NCBI GenBank assembly: GCA_011523155.1
Contig: WTHL01000316.1
Location: 1-6,105 of the forward strand
Length of the DNA: 6,105 nt
From: Synechococcus sp. PL34863bin_39
GTDB taxonomy: Bacteria > Cyanobacteriota > Cyanobacteriia > PCC-6307 > Cyanobiaceae
Reading direction: 5' to 3'
Shown: one piece after another, positions 5,364 to 6,105 of the stretch
Position numbering within the stretch: the stretch's first letter is position 1
Layout: every line of letters starts with the position of its first letter
Translations under genes and position numbers: made by a program
The notes under the pieces: generated by a model
The model's input: the letters and a program-made list of their open reading frames with translations, nothing else
What the model was told of the DNA's origin: nothing
Databases searched by the model: none

Positions 5364-6105
5364 ATGTTCGATGAGCTTTCAGCCCGCTTTGAAGATGCGG
5401 TCAAAGGGCTGAGGGGTCAGGACACGATCTCTGAAACCAATGTGGAGGGCGCTCTCAAGGACGTGCGCCGCGCCTTGCTCGAGGCGGATGTGAGCCTTCC
5501 TGTGGTCAAGGATTTCGTGGCTGAGGTTCGCGACAAGGCCGTTGGAGCCGAGGTGGTTCGCGGTGTCAGTCCCGATCAGAAATTCATCCAGGTTGTGCAC
5601 GAGCAGCTGGTTGAAGTGATGGGTGGTGGCAATGCACCTCTCGCCAAGGCCGATCAGGCGCCCACGGTTGTTCTGATGGCCGGTCTGCAGGGGGCCGGTA
5701 AGACAACCGCAACCGCCAAGCTCGGCCTTCATCTCAAGGATCAGGGTCGACGTGCCCTGATGGTCGGCGCCGATGTCTACCGCCCTGCAGCGATCGAGCA
5801 ACTGAAAACGCTCGGTGAACAAATTGATGTCGAGGTGTTCAGCCTCGGTGCCGAGGCCAAGCCGGAGGACATTGCAGCTGCAGGCCTGGCGAAGGCGAAA
5901 GAAGAAGGATTCGACACCCTGCTGGTTGACACCGCCGGGCGTCTCCAGATCGACACCTCGATGATGGAGGAGATGGTGCGAATCCGCAGCGCCGTTCAGC
6001 CCGATGAGGTGCTGCTGGTGGTGGATTCGATGATCGGTCAGGAAGCGGCTGAACTCACCCGCGCCTTCCACGACCAGGTGGGCATCACCGGAGCTGTGCT
6101 CACCA
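5364..6105 (+). CDS. ffh: signal recognition particle protein Ffh (SRP54 GTPase), 3'-partial
   Basis: The frame runs from the ATG at 5364 off the end of the window, giving 247 residues. Ffh binds SRP RNA and signal sequences of nascent membrane proteins, then docks with FtsY to deliver ribosomes to the membrane. The N domain occupies about 1-95 (MFDELSARFEDAVKGLRG, ALKDVRRALLEADVSLPVV). The G domain starts near 100 with the P-loop GLQGAGKTT (107-115), then DVYRPAAIEQL (137-147), DTAGRLQID (189-197) and VVDSMIGQEA (219-228). The TKLDG motif and the Met-rich M domain would lie beyond base 6105. The start matches the family's usual N-terminus; the ribosome site is weak (GGAA at 5353-5356). The gene follows the division gene by 48 bp on the same strand, so co-transcription is possible. 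Nothing in the visible part suggests damage or divergence. Confidence 0.97.
   Translation, partial: MFDELSARFEDAVKGLRGQDTISETNVEGALKDVRRALLEADVSLPVVKDFVAEVRDKAVGAEVVRGVSPDQKFIQVVHEQLVEVMGGGNAPLAKADQAPTVVLMAGLQGAGKTTATAKLGLHLKDQGRRALMVGADVYRPAAIEQLKTLGEQIDVEVFSLGAEAKPEDIAAAGLAKAKEEGFDTLLVDTAGRLQIDTSMMEEMVRIRSAVQPDEVLLVVDSMIGQEAAELTRAFHDQVGITGAVLT

Noticed and set aside
5379..6071. 230-codon open frame on the minus strand opposite ffh
   Set aside because: It lies entirely within the ffh reading frame, which carries all the expected GTPase motifs. The antisense product is His/Leu-rich with no family resemblance.
1..6105. Mobile element, CRISPR array, tRNA/rRNA or defence system
   Set aside because: No transposase or integrase frame, no regularly spaced repeats, no tRNA-like cloverleaf and no defence-related domain was seen. 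All larger segments are explained by five housekeeping or regulatory genes.

Overview
The window looks like ordinary chromosomal sequence from a marine Synechococcus-type picocyanobacterium. The evidence is a G+C content near 60% by eye, dense short-spaced genes, a group 2 sigma-70 factor of cyanobacterial type, and an ARC6/Ftn2 (ZipN)-like cell-division protein, a family known from cyanobacteria and plastids. The assignment rests on protein family content and style, not on a database match.

Layout from left to right. (1) Bases 1-827, plus strand: the 3' part of an NAD(P)H-hydrate dehydratase (NnrD/YjeF C-terminal, carbohydrate-kinase-like) gene that starts outside the window. (2) A 159-bp gap with a T-tract, a 6-bp hairpin closed by a GCAA tetraloop, and the Shine-Dalgarno of the next gene. 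(3) 987-1928, plus strand: a complete 313-residue group 2 sigma-70 factor. (4) A strong hairpin at 1977-2008, placed to terminate both this gene and its convergent neighbour. (5) 2039-3130, minus strand: pdhA, the pyruvate dehydrogenase E1 alpha subunit. (6) A 109-bp divergent promoter region with two identical outward-facing -10-like hexamers (TACAGT) and a near-exact 9-bp direct repeat spaced by 21 bp. (7) 3240-5315, plus strand: the ARC6/Ftn2-like division protein, starting at GTG, with an N-terminal J-like domain lacking HPD, one transmembrane helix and a C-terminal ARC6-type domain. (8) A 48-bp gap with a -10-like box and a 6-bp inverted repeat. (9) 5364-6105, plus strand: the 5' two thirds or so of the NG-domain region of ffh (SRP54), cut by the window end.

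The genes do not form one pathway. They are housekeeping or regulatory genes for metabolite repair, transcription, central carbon entry into acetyl-CoA, Z-ring assembly and membrane protein targeting. I see no mobile element, CRISPR array, tRNA, rRNA, prophage or defence module, and no convincing new multi-gene system. The points worth a second look are small: the mirrored promoter region between pdhA and the division gene, small hairpins ahead of the sigma factor and ffh genes, and a GLGD in place of the usual GTGD in the NnrD active-site loop.
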